NCBI RefSeq assembly: GCF_045863935.1
Contig: NZ_BTVP01000002.1
Coordinates: forward strand, 92,681-156,680
DNA from: Parvibaculum sp045863935
GTDB taxonomy: Bacteria > Pseudomonadota > Alphaproteobacteria > Parvibaculales > Parvibaculaceae
DNA length: 64,000 bases
Direction of reading: 5' to 3'
Positions 34,353-43,443 of the stretch are shown here, in pieces (the stretch's first letter is position 1; every line of letters begins with the position of its first letter). The notes under the pieces are model-generated. The model saw nothing but the letters and a program-made list of their open reading frames with translations, did no database searches and had not been told where the DNA came from. A program made the position numbers and the translations under genes.

Positions 34353-35261
34353 TCAGTTGCGGCGCGTTATAACGAAATGCGCAGCCTGACGCAAAAGATC
34401 GGCTCTTTCATCAAACAAATCAAGGTGTTGGATCGCCTGATCGGCCAACATCCGGGCCTGGGCGCGGGCCCTTTCGGCCCCCAGGATCGAAACGAAAGTC
34501 GCCTTGCCCGCCGCCGCATCCTTGCCCGCCGATTTGCCTAGCGTTCCGGCATCGCCTTCGGCGTCGAGCAGGTCGTCCGTGATCTGGTAGGCCAGGCCCA
34601 TGTCGTGTGCATAGGCGTGAAGCGCGTGGTCCGCCTCTGCCGAGGCCCGGCCGAGCACGGCCCCCGCCTCACAACAGAAGGCAATGAGCGCGCCCGTCTT
34701 CAGCTGCTGAAGGCGGGTGATGCCGCCCATATCGAGGCTCCGGCCTTCGCTTGCGAGGTCGATCATCTGGCCGCCAACCATGCCATGGGCGCCGGCAGCG
34801 CGGGCAAGACGGCGCACAAGCTCGATGCGGACGCGCGCGCGCTCATGCGTTTCCGGACCGGCGAGGATGTCGAAGGCGAGTGTCAGCAGCGCGTCTCCCG
34901 CGAGGATGGCCGTCGCCTCGTCATATTGCCGGTGCGTGGAGGGCGCGCCATGGCGAAGGTCATCATTGTCCATCGCGGGCAGGTCGTCATGGACCAGCGA
35001 ATAAATATGCACGCATTCGGCGGCGGCGGCGGCGCGCAGCGCCGGCTCCGCGGCCACGCCGAAGAGCGAGGCACTCTGGCAGACGAGAAAGGGACGGAAA
35101 CGCTTGCCGCCGCCCAGTGCGGCGTAGCGCATGGCGTCGGCGAGGCGGCCTTCAGGTCCCTCGACGCGCGGCAGCAGCCGGTCGAGCATCTTCGCGACAT
35201 CTTCCGCCACCGTGGCGAGCGCGGCCTCGAAGGCTTTCATCTTTGCTGAGGATGCCACCAT
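34353..35261 (-). CDS. ispA: Polyprenyl (geranyl/farnesyl) diphosphate synthase
   Basis: This 302-residue trans-prenyltransferase adds isopentenyl diphosphate units to make FPP for quinones, undecaprenyl carriers and hopanoids. The first Asp-rich motif is 'HDDLPAMDNDDLRHG' (about residues 95-110), the second 'ITDDLLDAEGD', with 'LGGGKRFRP' upstream. The two residues between the first DD pair and the later D fit the bacterial short-chain (GPP/FPP) group. The start at 35261 (MVASSAK) or 35240 (MKAFEAA) is uncertain, as neither has a strong ribosome-binding site. It lies 14 bases after xseB. Confidence 0.93.
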   Translation of the reverse strand: MVASSAKMKAFEAALATVAEDVAKMLDRLLPRVEGPEGRLADAMRYAALGGGKRFRPFLVCQSASLFGVAAEPALRAAAAAECVHIYSLVHDDLPAMDNDDLRHGAPSTHRQYDEATAILAGDALLTLAFDILAGPETHERARVRIELVRRLARAAGAHGMVGGQMIDLASEGRSLDMGGITRLQQLKTGALIAFCCEAGAVLGRASAEADHALHAYAHDMGLAYQITDDLLDAEGDAGTLGKSAGKDAAAGKATFVSILGAERARAQARMLADQAIQHLDLFDERADLLRQAAHFVITRRN

Positions 35262-35275
35262 CTTTTGCCGGGCAC

Positions 35276-35536
35276 TCAGCTCACATCGAGCGGTTCGGAA
35301 CCCGAAGGCTCGCCGGAGGATGAGAGGGTGATCTTCTCGATCTTGGCTTCCGCCGCCTTGAGACGCGCCTCGCAATGCGCCTTCAGCGCCGTGCCGCGCT
35401 CATAGAGTTCGATCGAGCTTTCGAGCGCGGCGTTACCGGATTCAAGCTGGCTCACGATCTTCTCGAGCTGCGCAAGCGCCTCCTCGAAGCTCAGCTTCTC
35501 GATATCCCTGTGGGCGTCGGCTTTGGCGGCGGACAT
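35276..35536 (-). CDS. xseB: Exodeoxyribonuclease VII small subunit
   Basis: This 86-residue protein forms the XseA-XseB exonuclease VII. The core 'LSFEEALAQLEKIVSQLESG' is the family signature, and the rest is a coiled-coil helix ('LYERGTALKAHCEARLKAAE'). The start at 35536 follows GAGAGGAGAC. xseB next to ispA and dxs is a classic bacterial gene order; xseA is not in the window. Confidence 0.95.
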   Translation of the reverse strand: MSAAKADAHRDIEKLSFEEALAQLEKIVSQLESGNAALESSIELYERGTALKAHCEARLKAAEAKIEKITLSSSGEPSGSEPLDVS

Positions 35537-35579
35537 TGTCGTCTCCTCTCGCGCGTGTCGCGGTCTTCGGGGCGCATCT

Positions 35580-36509
35580 TCAGGCGGCAAGCATCAGCGC
35601 TTTCACATGCGCCGCCGCGCTCGCCGCCAGCGCCTTCAAGTCATACCCGCCCTCAAGTGCGGAAACAACGCGTCCGCCGCAAAGCCTGCCGGCCGCCTTG
35701 ACGAGTTCGGCGGTCGCCCAGCCGAAGTCCCCGTCAGTCAGCCGCAGATTCGCCAGCGGGTCCGCCATATGCGCATCGAAACCGGCCGAAATGAAGATGA
35801 AATCGGGGCGGAATTGCTCAATGGTGGGGATAACCGCATCCGAGATGGCGGCCCTGAATTCCTCCGAGCCCGCGCCCGGCGGCAGGCAGCGATTGTAGAT
35901 GTTGCCGAGACCATGCTCGCTCGCCCTGCCCGTGCCCGGATAGAGCGGCCATTGATGCGTGGAAATATAGAGGAGCGAGGGGTCGGTCTCGAAGGCCGCC
36001 TGCGTGCCATTGCCGTGGTGGACATCGAAATCGACGACGGCCACGCGCGCGCAGCCATGGACCGCGCGGGCATGAAGCGCGCCGATGGCGATGTTGTTGA
36101 AGAGGCAGAAGCCCATGGCGGTCTCGGGCTCGGCATGATGTCCCGGCGGACGCACCGCGCAGAAGCCGTTGCGCGCCCTGCCCGCCATCACCTCATCCAC
36201 CGCATAGACGACGGCGCCTGCCGCACGATACGCGGCCTCAAGCGAGCCCGGCGACATGGCGGTGTCGGCGTCGATGCGGCGGAAGCCTTCCTGCGGCACC
36301 GAGCCGTCGATGAAGTCGATATGGCCTTCGGGATGGACGCGGGCGATCTGCTCGCGCGTCGCGCGCGGCGCCTCCGCACGCTGGAGAAGTGCGAATTCCT
36401 CCGCTTCCAGCGCCCCCAGCACGGCGCGCAGCCGGTCCACGCATTCGGGATGGCCGGGCGGCATCTCATGCTCGAGACAGGCGGAATGGGTGACGAGGAG
36501 CGTGGTCAT
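35580..36509 (-). CDS. Histone-deacetylase-family (acetoin-utilisation-like) amidohydrolase
   Basis: This is a 309-residue Zn-dependent deacetylase of the class II HDAC-like group. Catalytic residues are visible in 'VRPPGHHAEPETAMGFC' (tandem His), 'VAVVDFDVHHGNGTQ' (Zn Asp/His) and 'FIFISAGFDAHMADPL' (Zn Asp), and the C-terminal 'ALEGGYDLKALA'. Bacterial members deacetylate polyamines, acetoin-related compounds or proteins. It lies 43 bases ahead of xseB and 31 after an MBL gene, all on the minus strand, so it probably heads or joins the isoprenoid operon. Substrate is unknown. Confidence 0.9.
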   Translation of the reverse strand: MTTLLVTHSACLEHEMPPGHPECVDRLRAVLGALEAEEFALLQRAEAPRATREQIARVHPEGHIDFIDGSVPQEGFRRIDADTAMSPGSLEAAYRAAGAVVYAVDEVMAGRARNGFCAVRPPGHHAEPETAMGFCLFNNIAIGALHARAVHGCARVAVVDFDVHHGNGTQAAFETDPSLLYISTHQWPLYPGTGRASEHGLGNIYNRCLPPGAGSEEFRAAISDAVIPTIEQFRPDFIFISAGFDAHMADPLANLRLTDGDFGWATAELVKAAGRLCGGRVVSALEGGYDLKALAASAAAHVKALMLAA

Positions 36510-36540
36510 GTTTTTAGTTTAACACATGGAATGACGTGCT

Positions 36541-37596
36541 TCAGGCGCGTCGGTACCAGTTCACGCCCTTCTCGTCGCGCGTAACCGTTGCGAGGCCGCG
36601 GCCGAGCAGGCAGTTCAGGTGGGCGAGGCTCTCGCCTGTCGCCATGAAGAAGACTTCAGGACCGATCTTGCGCTTGAAGAGGGCGGGGAAAACGTCGATG
36701 GCGCGCTTGGGCTCCTCCAGCATGGCAAGCAGTTTTGCAAGCCCGTCCTCGTGACCGTCGATCAGCTGCGTCAGGCGCTCGTGCAACCCGTAGAAGGGTT
36801 CGTTATGCGCGGGCAGGACGAGAAGATCGTTCGGCAGGGCGGCGCGGATGCGCTTGCAGCTTTCGATCCAGTCTTCGAGCGGATTCTCGTAGGCTTCGGT
36901 CGGATGGACACTGACGTTTGAAGATATCCTCGGCAGCACCTGGTCGCCGGAGATGAGTATCTTTGCTTCCTCGCAATAGAGGCAGACATGCTCCGGCGCA
37001 TGACCGGAGCCGACGACGACGCGCCAGGTGCGCGCGCCGATCTGCAACTCGTCATTCTCGCGCAGACGGCGGAAAATATCAGGCATGCGCGAAACACGCT
37101 CGCCGAAGCCGCCGAAGCGCTTCCTGTAGCTTTCGACGCCGCGATCGCTGAAGCCCGCCGCGCGGTAGAAATCGAGCGCCTCCTGCGGCGCCTCGCGGCC
37201 GGTGTCGAGCACGAGGGTCTTGCACATCAGGAAATCGGTGCGCGACATGCGCAGCTCAATGCCCCATTTGCGCGTGAACCAGCCCGCAAGGCCGACATGA
37301 TCGGGATGAAGATGGGTGACGACGAGGCCCGTCACGGGCTTGCCGCGAAGGCCGGTCTTGAAGACCTCGCGCCAGAGCGCCTTCACCTCGTCGGAGGCAA
37401 CGCCCGTGTCCACCACCGTCCAGCCGTCGCCGTCCTCCAGCAACCAGAGGTTGATGTGGTCGAGCTGGAAGGGAAGCGGCATGCGCACCCACCAGATACC
37501 GGGCGCGGCTTCGATCATTTCCGCAGGCCCCGGCACCCTGTCGAAGGGATAGCGCAGATTGCCGCTTTCAATGGTCGCCTGGGAAATGTCGGACAT
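36541..37596 (-). CDS. MBL-fold metallo-hydrolase
   Basis: This is a 351-residue metallo-beta-lactamase-fold protein. The zinc motif is 'VVTHLHPDHVGLAGWF', with further ligands in 'GSGHAPEHVCLY', 'LISGDQVLP' and 'VLPAHNEPFYGL'. A C-terminal winged-helix region (about residues 280-345) is present. It belongs to a different subgroup from the LACTB2-like protein at 13332. The start at 37596 (MSDISQATI) has GAGAG seven bases upstream; a longer frame opens at 37641. Possible roles include thioester or lactone hydrolysis. It lies between the acyl-CoA dehydrogenase and the deacetylase genes on the same strand. Confidence 0.82.
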   Translation of the reverse strand: MSDISQATIESGNLRYPFDRVPGPAEMIEAAPGIWWVRMPLPFQLDHINLWLLEDGDGWTVVDTGVASDEVKALWREVFKTGLRGKPVTGLVVTHLHPDHVGLAGWFTRKWGIELRMSRTDFLMCKTLVLDTGREAPQEALDFYRAAGFSDRGVESYRKRFGGFGERVSRMPDIFRRLRENDELQIGARTWRVVVGSGHAPEHVCLYCEEAKILISGDQVLPRISSNVSVHPTEAYENPLEDWIESCKRIRAALPNDLLVLPAHNEPFYGLHERLTQLIDGHEDGLAKLLAMLEEPKRAIDVFPALFKRKIGPEVFFMATGESLAHLNCLLGRGLATVTRDEKGVNWYRRA

Positions 37597-37718
37597 CAGA
37601 ACTCTCGCACCGGACCGCGCGGGGGTTCGCGCAGCATCCATCCGTGATAGGCGCAGGGCGAAGCGAGGTCAAACCGGCCCTTCACCATGCCAGCCGAACG
37701 CTGCGGAAAGGCTGGCGG

Positions 37719-39488
37719 TCAATCCGCGAAGACGGCGGAATCGCACTCGAGAAGGCTTTCCGCACCAGCGGTTGCCGGAGCAAGGAGGCCGTGCACCGCC
37801 GGCAGGACATTCGCCGCATAGAACTGCGCGATCTCGCGGCGCGCCGAGGCGCCGTTTCCCATCGCCGCGCGGGTGAGGTAGTGCCCGCCTGCCGCCGTGC
37901 CGAAGAGGCGCAGATAAGGCGTTGCGCCCGCAAGGCAATCGTTCGGCGACGATTTCAGGTTCGCGAGCATGTAGTCCGTGACCTTGTCGAGCGTATCGAG
38001 CGCATCGTCGAGCGCTGCGCCGATGCCAGTCATCACCTTGTCGTTGGAGGAACGCGCTTCCTTCGCGGTGTCGCGCATTTCCGCGATGAAGGCGCGTGCG
38101 ACGTCGCCATTGCCGAGGGGAAGCTTGCGCGTCACGAGGTCGATCGCCTGAATGCCGTTGGTGCCTTCGTAGATCGGCAGGATGCGTGCATCGCGGAGGA
38201 ACTGGGCGGCGCCCGTTTCCTCGATGAAGCCCATGCCGCCGTGGATCTGCACGCCGATGGAGGCGGTTTCGACGCCGGCATCGGTGGAGAAGGATTTGGC
38301 GATGGGGGTCAACAGGTCGGCGCGCGCCTGAGCGGCGCGGCGCTTTTCCTCGCTGCCGCCCGCATGTGCACCGTCGATGGCGACGGCGGTCGCGTAGCAA
38401 AGGGCGCGGGAGGCCTCCGTCATCGCCTTCATGGTGAGCAGCATGCGGCGGATATCGGGATGTTCGATGATCGGCGCCATTTCGCCCACTGGAAGGTCGG
38501 AACCCAGGGGACGGCCCTGTTTGCGCTCCTTGGCATAGGCGAGTGCGTGCTGACAGGCGGCTTCCGCGATGGCAACGCCTTGCGTGCCGACAAGAAGACG
38601 GGCGTTGTTCATCATCGTGAACATGCAGGCAAGGCCGCGATTTTCCTCGCCGATGAGCGTGCCGACGGCGCCACCGTTTTCGCCATAGGACATGACGCAG
38701 GTGGGGCTGCCATGGATGCCGAGTTTCTCTTCAAGACCAATGCAGTAAGCATCGTTGCGCGCACCGAGCGAGCCGTCCGCGTTGACGAGGAACTTCGGTA
38801 CGAGGAAGAGCGATATGCCTCTGGTGCCGGCGGGTGCATCGGGAAGGCGCGCGAGCACGAGATGGACGATGTTCTCCGCCATGTCGTGATCGCCATAGGT
38901 GATAAATATCTTGGTGCCGGTGATGCGGTAAGTGCCGTCGCCTTGCGGAATTGCCTTTGCCTTCAAGGCGTTGAGGTCCGAGCCCGCCTGCGGCTCGGTG
39001 AGGTTCATGGTGCCGGTCCACTCGCCCGAGATGAGCTTTGCGAGGTAGAGCGCCTTCTGCTCGTCCGTGCCGTGGGCGGTCAACGCCTCGATGGCGCCCT
39101 GGGAGAGGATGGGGCAGAGGCCAAAGGACATGCAGGCCGCATTCCACATTTCCTGCATGGCGACCGAGAGCGCGACGGGAAGGCCCTGACCGCCGAAATC
39201 GGGAGACGCGGCGAGGCTGCCCCAGCCGCCCTCGACCCATTTGCGATAGGCGTCCGCGAAGCCGGAAGGTACTGAAACACCATCGTTTTTCAGCTTCGCG
39301 CCTTCGGCATCGCCCGAGCGATTGAGCGGCGCGAGCACCTCGGCGGCGAGCTTCGCGCCCTCCTCCATCACCGCTTCGACGAGATCGGCGGAAACATCCG
39401 CGAAGGGACCGGCCCCGAGGAGATGCTTGAGGCCCGCGACCTCGTTCAGCAGATAGGCCATGTCGCGGACGGGCGGGCGATATGTCAT
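37719..39488 (-). CDS. Acyl-CoA dehydrogenase, DmdC-type
   Basis: This is a 589-residue flavoprotein, longer than the 380-residue medium-chain enzymes, with the N-terminal and C-terminal extensions of the DmdC/AcdC group. It shows 'MNLTEPQAGSDLNALKAKA' (FAD site) and 'QIHGGMGFIEET' with 'YEGTNGIQAIDLVTRKL', the typical C-terminal motif. DmdC oxidises 3-methylmercaptopropionyl-CoA; relatives act on other acyl-CoAs, so the substrate is open. It is divergent from the sua5 gene and 122 bases before the MBL gene. Confidence 0.9.
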   Translation of the reverse strand: MTYRPPVRDMAYLLNEVAGLKHLLGAGPFADVSADLVEAVMEEGAKLAAEVLAPLNRSGDAEGAKLKNDGVSVPSGFADAYRKWVEGGWGSLAASPDFGGQGLPVALSVAMQEMWNAACMSFGLCPILSQGAIEALTAHGTDEQKALYLAKLISGEWTGTMNLTEPQAGSDLNALKAKAIPQGDGTYRITGTKIFITYGDHDMAENIVHLVLARLPDAPAGTRGISLFLVPKFLVNADGSLGARNDAYCIGLEEKLGIHGSPTCVMSYGENGGAVGTLIGEENRGLACMFTMMNNARLLVGTQGVAIAEAACQHALAYAKERKQGRPLGSDLPVGEMAPIIEHPDIRRMLLTMKAMTEASRALCYATAVAIDGAHAGGSEEKRRAAQARADLLTPIAKSFSTDAGVETASIGVQIHGGMGFIEETGAAQFLRDARILPIYEGTNGIQAIDLVTRKLPLGNGDVARAFIAEMRDTAKEARSSNDKVMTGIGAALDDALDTLDKVTDYMLANLKSSPNDCLAGATPYLRLFGTAAGGHYLTRAAMGNGASARREIAQFYAANVLPAVHGLLAPATAGAESLLECDSAVFAD

Positions 39489-39585
39489 GAAGGCTCCGGA
39501 AACGCAGAAGAGACGCGGGAAGGGCTTGTTTGCGGCCTTTTACTGTATTCTCCGGCGTCTGTGTACCGAGCGAAGGAATGGTATT

Positions 39586-40557
39586 TTGGCGCAGTGCCTG
39601 AAGGCGACGGCGGAAGCGATCAGACAGGCGGGCGCGGCGATCCGCGAGGGGCGGCTTGTCGCCTTTCCGACGGAGACGGTCTACGGGTTGGGCGCGGATG
39701 CGACAGACGACAAGGCGGTCGCGAGCATCTTCGAGGCGAAGGGGCGGCCGCGCTTCAACCCGCTGATCGTGCATGTGGCGAACCTTCAGGAAGCCGAAAA
39801 ACACTGTGTTTTCAACGCGGAAGCGGAGAGGCTCGCGAGGCGGTTCTGGCCCGGCGGGCTGACGCTGGTGCTGCCGCGGCGCGAGGACACGGCGCTTTCG
39901 CTGCTGGTGAGCGCGGGGCTCGACACGGTGGCGGTCCGCGTGCCCGCACATGAGACGGCGCGCGCCCTTATCAAGGAGGCGAAACGGCCGCTCGCCGCCC
40001 CATCCGCGAACCCTTCAGGCAAGGTGAGCCCGACCAGGGCGGCGCATGTCATGGAGGGGCTTGGGGAGGCGCCGCAACTTGCCTTCGTGCTCGACGGGGG
40101 CGCCTGCCCGCTTGGGCTTGAATCCACCGTGATCGGATTTCCTCAAGGAATTCCGACACTTCTCCGCCCCGGCGCGGTGGCGCGGGACGAGATCGAGGCG
40201 GTGCTGGGACGGCCACTCGCCGATGCCGATGCGGCGAGCGGCGAGGAAGGCCGCGCCTCGCCCGGCCAGCTCGAAAGCCATTACGCGCCGGGATCGCCGA
40301 TCAGGCTCGACGCGGCAGAGGTGGCGGAAGACGAGGTGCTGCTGGCCTTCGGCCCCGATGCGCCAAAGGCAAAAACCTCAATGAATCTATCGGCTTCCGG
40401 CGACCTGACGGAAGCGGCGGCGAACCTCTTCGCGATGCTGCGCGCGCTCGACGCAGAAGCGGGAGGCAGGCGCATCGCGGTCATGCCGATCCCCATGACG
40501 GGGCTCGGCGAGGCGATCAACGACCGGCTGAAAAGAGCAGCCGCACCAAGAGATTAG
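39586..40557 (+). CDS. sua5: L-threonylcarbamoyladenylate synthase, Sua5 type
   Basis: This 323-residue protein makes the threonylcarbamoyl-AMP used for t6A modification of tRNA position 37. The YrdC domain contains 'GRLVAFPTETVYGLGADATD', 'KGRPRFNPLIVHV', 'ARRFWPGGLTLVLPRR' and 'PSANPSGKVSPTRA'. A C-terminal Sua5 domain follows ('LESHYAPGSPIRL'). I chose the TTG at 39586, which follows AAGGA; an open frame extends upstream to 39460 across the divergent promoter, with unlikely sequence. It ends tail-to-tail with the next minus-strand gene, overlapping by three bases. Confidence 0.9.
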   Translation: MAQCLKATAEAIRQAGAAIREGRLVAFPTETVYGLGADATDDKAVASIFEAKGRPRFNPLIVHVANLQEAEKHCVFNAEAERLARRFWPGGLTLVLPRREDTALSLLVSAGLDTVAVRVPAHETARALIKEAKRPLAAPSANPSGKVSPTRAAHVMEGLGEAPQLAFVLDGGACPLGLESTVIGFPQGIPTLLRPGAVARDEIEAVLGRPLADADAASGEEGRASPGQLESHYAPGSPIRLDAAEVAEDEVLLAFGPDAPKAKTSMNLSASGDLTEAAANLFAMLRALDAEAGGRRIAVMPIPMTGLGEAINDRLKRAAAPRD

Positions 40558-41420
40558 AGGGAGCCAACCAGGATCGTCGGGACGCCGTTCGTCGGCGGGC
40601 GGATGGTGGCGACGGCGGTGCCTTCTTTCCGGCCGGGCTTCACCTCCGACACGTCGAGACCGGCGGCGGCGAGACGGTCGCGGACGGCCTCAACCTTCTC
40701 CGCTTTCCAGGCAAGTCCCCAGAAATGCTCGGCTTTCGGCGCCTTCGCCTTGTCGAGCGGCTCGACCACTTCGATGGTGACGCCGCCGGCGCGGAAGAAA
40801 AGCTGGCGGACGCCCCATTCGGGTTTCGTGTGATCGAGGGCGAGGCGGATGCCCAACTTGTCCCCGAAAAGCGCCTTGCAAGCTTCCGCATCGGGGGTCA
40901 TGACGACGACATGATCGCAGGCGGCGACGGCCTGCGTTTCCGAAACGCCTTCGGACAGGGGCGCGGGCGGGAGCGCGGCGGCAGGGCTAAGGTGTTGAAT
41001 TCCCAGCATGAAAAGGCCACGCACCTCATCCTTCGGCATGGCGATGGTGCGCCATTCGCGGATCGCGCCGGTGATCTCGTCGCGGCCCTTGCCATCGACG
41101 GGTGTCCCCGATTTCAGGCCGCGCGCATTGAAGGCGGCAGTGGCGGCGGCGTCGTCGACGCCCAGCACGATGCCGTAGAGGCCCTCGCCATGGGCGTCGA
41201 GATGGGCTTTCAGTGCCTCCGCATTCGCCCCTTCGGCGACCGGCGCATAGAGCTCCACATAGGTATTTGCGAGGCGGTACAAGATGTTACCCGTGCCGAC
41301 GCCGGGATGGACGCCCTTCCAGGAGGGCGCGCGGCCGAAGATCGCCGTGTAGTTTTTCTCGGCTTCCTTGAGGTCGCGGACGGCGATGATGATGTGGTCG
41401 ACGCTTGTAACTTCGGTCAT
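40554..41420 (-). CDS. VOC-family (glyoxalase-like) protein
   Basis: This 288-residue protein has two vicinal-oxygen-chelate modules (about residues 5-140 and 165-285), each starting with a 'VDHIIIAVRDLKEAEKNY' / 'CDHVVVMTPDAEACK' pattern. The fold is seen in glyoxalase I, ring-cleaving dioxygenases and methylmalonyl-CoA epimerase; metal residues suggest activity, but no substrate can be named. The start at 41420 precedes a clean N-terminus; an extension to 41540 is not convincing. The stop codon overlaps that of sua5 (convergent). Confidence 0.78.
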   Translation of the reverse strand: MTEVTSVDHIIIAVRDLKEAEKNYTAIFGRAPSWKGVHPGVGTGNILYRLANTYVELYAPVAEGANAEALKAHLDAHGEGLYGIVLGVDDAAATAAFNARGLKSGTPVDGKGRDEITGAIREWRTIAMPKDEVRGLFMLGIQHLSPAAALPPAPLSEGVSETQAVAACDHVVVMTPDAEACKALFGDKLGIRLALDHTKPEWGVRQLFFRAGGVTIEVVEPLDKAKAPKAEHFWGLAWKAEKVEAVRDRLAAAGLDVSEVKPGRKEGTAVATIRPPTNGVPTILVGSL

Positions 41421-41844
41421 TTGTGACAGCCCTTCAGACGAAAACGCGCGGCACTCTAGAAGCATTCCGGGAGGGCCGCCAGATGCCCGAATGGCAAGGC
41501 GTTTTGCGCGGAGCGGGGATAAGGCGGGGGTGACTGTCATCGTAATGTCACGATACTGTCACGAAGGGTGTTTCGATTTAGTTCGTGCACGGATTAAATG
41601 GGCGTTATCCTCTCTCCTGCCGCTTCCTGTCCTGACGGCCCTCCCCCCACCCGGATCGCGTTCCGCGATCCGCGCCTCCCCGCGAGGGGGAGACAAATTG
41701 AAGAAAGTAATCCCCGGGTGGGTTGTCCCCGGTTTTGCGGCGGCTCCTTGCTGTCCCTCCCCCCGCCCCGAGGGGAGGGTGGGAAGAGTGGCTCACGATG
41801 TTTAGGATCGGTGTCCCGAGCAACATTCAAGAAGCGACCAACCC
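41421..41844. repeat. Gap of about 420 bases with family-C palindromes
   Basis: No gene. The right half (about 41626-41790) holds stacked palindromes, including CGGATCGCG-ttc-CGCGATCCG (41652-41672) and CTCCCC-gcgag-GGGGAG (41676-41692), and further CCCCGG/GGGGAGGG blocks. Similar CTCCCC..GGGGAG elements occur at 53590-53633. Several short open frames cross it but look non-coding. Confidence 0.6.
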
Positions 41845-43215
41845 ATGCCCCTCTCCCCTGCCCGCCTTCGCACCATGCTCGATACGCTGACGCGGCAATA
41901 TGGCGTGCCGGGGGCGGCGATTGCCGTGTGGGCGGGGGGCGAGCTGAAAGAGGCGGCGGCGGGGGTCTGCAATATCGAGACGAAGGTGCCCGCGACGGCG
42001 GAGACGCTGTTCCAGATCGGCTCCATCACCAAGCTCTATACGGCGGCGCTGGCGATGCAGCTTGTGGAGGAGGGAAAGCTCGGCCTCGACCAGCCGGTGC
42101 GCAAGGTGCTGCCCGATTTCGCGGTGGCGGATGAAGAAGCGAGCGGGAAGATCACGCTTCGGCATCTCCTCAACCACACAAGCGGGATTGATGGCGACTT
42201 CTTCAAGGATGCGGGGCGCGGCGAAGACCGGATCGCGAAATATGTCCGCCTGCTGAAGAATGTGGAACAGATACATCCGCTGGGCGCGATGTTTTCCTAT
42301 TGCAATGCGGGCTTCGTTGTCGCAGGCCGCATGATCGAGGTGGCGGCGGGCAAGGGCTGGGACAAGGCTATCCGCGAGCGGATCGCCAAGCCCTTGGGCA
42401 CGCCCGCCTTCTCGACGCTGCCCGAACAGGCGATGCGGCACCAGACGGCAATCGGCCATGTGGGACAGCCGGGCGCGCTCATGGTCACGCCGATTGCCTA
42501 TCTCGCGCAATCGAACGCGCCGGCAGGCTCGATGCCCATGGCGAAGGCCCGCGATGTCATCGCCTTTGCGCGGATGATGATGAATGAGGGCGTGGCCGCA
42601 AACGGCACACCGGTGTTGAGCGCGGAGAGCGTGCATCGGATGCATCTGCGGACGATCACCTGCCCGCCGCAGATGAATATCGACGCGATAGGGCTTGGCA
42701 GCTTTCTCTGGGACTGGAACGGCGATGGACATTACGAGGTCTTCGGCCATGACGGCTCGACCATCGGACAGGCGGCATGGCTGCGCTATCACACGGAGAG
42801 CGAGACGGCGGTGGCGCTGCTGACGAATGGCGGCAACGGCAAGGGACTTGCCGACGAGGTGCTGGCGGCGATCTTTTCGGACGCCGCGGGGATCGCGCCG
42901 CCGGAGCCGCCCGCGCCTGCGGGGCAAGGCATGCCGGAGGTTTCGCGGCTCACCGGCACCTATGCCAAGGCGAGCGGGACCGTCGAGGTTTCGGTGAAGG
43001 AGGGCATGCTCATCGCGCTTCACAAGCCCGCGCCCGACTTTGCGGCGCTGCAGGGGACCTATGCGGTGGAGCTTCGCCCGGTGAGCGAGACTTTGTTCAC
43101 GGGCACGATGCCGGGCTATACGCGGCCCGCGACCTATCACTTTCTCGAAGAGGATGCGCAAGGCCGCGCGCTTTACCTGCATACTGGCGCGCGGGCGCAT
43201 CGAAGGGTGGTGTGA
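41845..43215 (+). CDS. Serine beta-lactamase-fold hydrolase
   Basis: This is a 456-residue class C beta-lactamase-like/penicillin-binding-protein-type hydrolase without signal peptide. The catalytic S-x-x-K is Ser60-Ile-Thr-Lys63, the Y-x-N motif is Tyr152-Cys-Asn154, and the third motif is H302-D-G304 ('GHDGST'). A C-terminal lipocalin-like domain follows (about residues 360-450). Cytoplasmic members of this group are esterases, D-aminopeptidases or amide hydrolases, so an antibiotic-degrading role is not implied. No strong ribosome-binding site precedes the ATG at 41845. Followed by repeat B3. Confidence 0.85.
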   Translation: MPLSPARLRTMLDTLTRQYGVPGAAIAVWAGGELKEAAAGVCNIETKVPATAETLFQIGSITKLYTAALAMQLVEEGKLGLDQPVRKVLPDFAVADEEASGKITLRHLLNHTSGIDGDFFKDAGRGEDRIAKYVRLLKNVEQIHPLGAMFSYCNAGFVVAGRMIEVAAGKGWDKAIRERIAKPLGTPAFSTLPEQAMRHQTAIGHVGQPGALMVTPIAYLAQSNAPAGSMPMAKARDVIAFARMMMNEGVAANGTPVLSAESVHRMHLRTITCPPQMNIDAIGLGSFLWDWNGDGHYEVFGHDGSTIGQAAWLRYHTESETAVALLTNGGNGKGLADEVLAAIFSDAAGIAPPEPPAPAGQGMPEVSRLTGTYAKASGTVEVSVKEGMLIALHKPAPDFAALQGTYAVELRPVSETLFTGTMPGYTRPATYHFLEEDAQGRALYLHTGARAHRRVV

Positions 43216-43243
43216 GGGTTTTCTCCAAAACTAAAAATAGTAT

Positions 43244-43361
43244 GTCACCCCCGGGCTTGACCCGGGGGTCCAGGGGTTCCCGGCAGGAGCTGTTTTGAGT
43301 CTTGTGAAGAGAGACGGCGCTAGCGCGCCTACTGGATTGCCGGGTCAAGCCCGGCAATGAC
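43244..43361. repeat. Family-B element, copy B3
   Basis: Left end GTCACCCCCGGG..CCCGGGGGTCCAG (43244-43274) and right end CTGGATTGCCGGG..CCCGGCAATGAC (ending 43361) flank a centre containing TTTTGAGTCTTGTGAAGAG and a GGCGC-tag-CGCGCC hairpin. The same TTTTGAGTCTTG stretch forms the 3' end of the GIY-YIG gene at 45085. Confidence 0.88.
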
Positions 43362-43443
43362 ATGTTAGTTTGAGTTTTGAGTATTCAGCCCTACCTTCGC
43401 CGGGATGACATTGTTTTTTTATTTTGCTCCGAACAAAAAGCAG

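Noticed and set aside
41368..41805. 145-codon frame in the 41.4-41.8 kb gap
   Set aside because: It crosses family-C palindromes and has low-complexity, frame-shadow composition.
41845..43215. Antibiotic-resistance beta-lactamase
   Set aside because: The serine hydrolase lacks a signal peptide and belongs to the esterase-like group, so resistance cannot be claimed.
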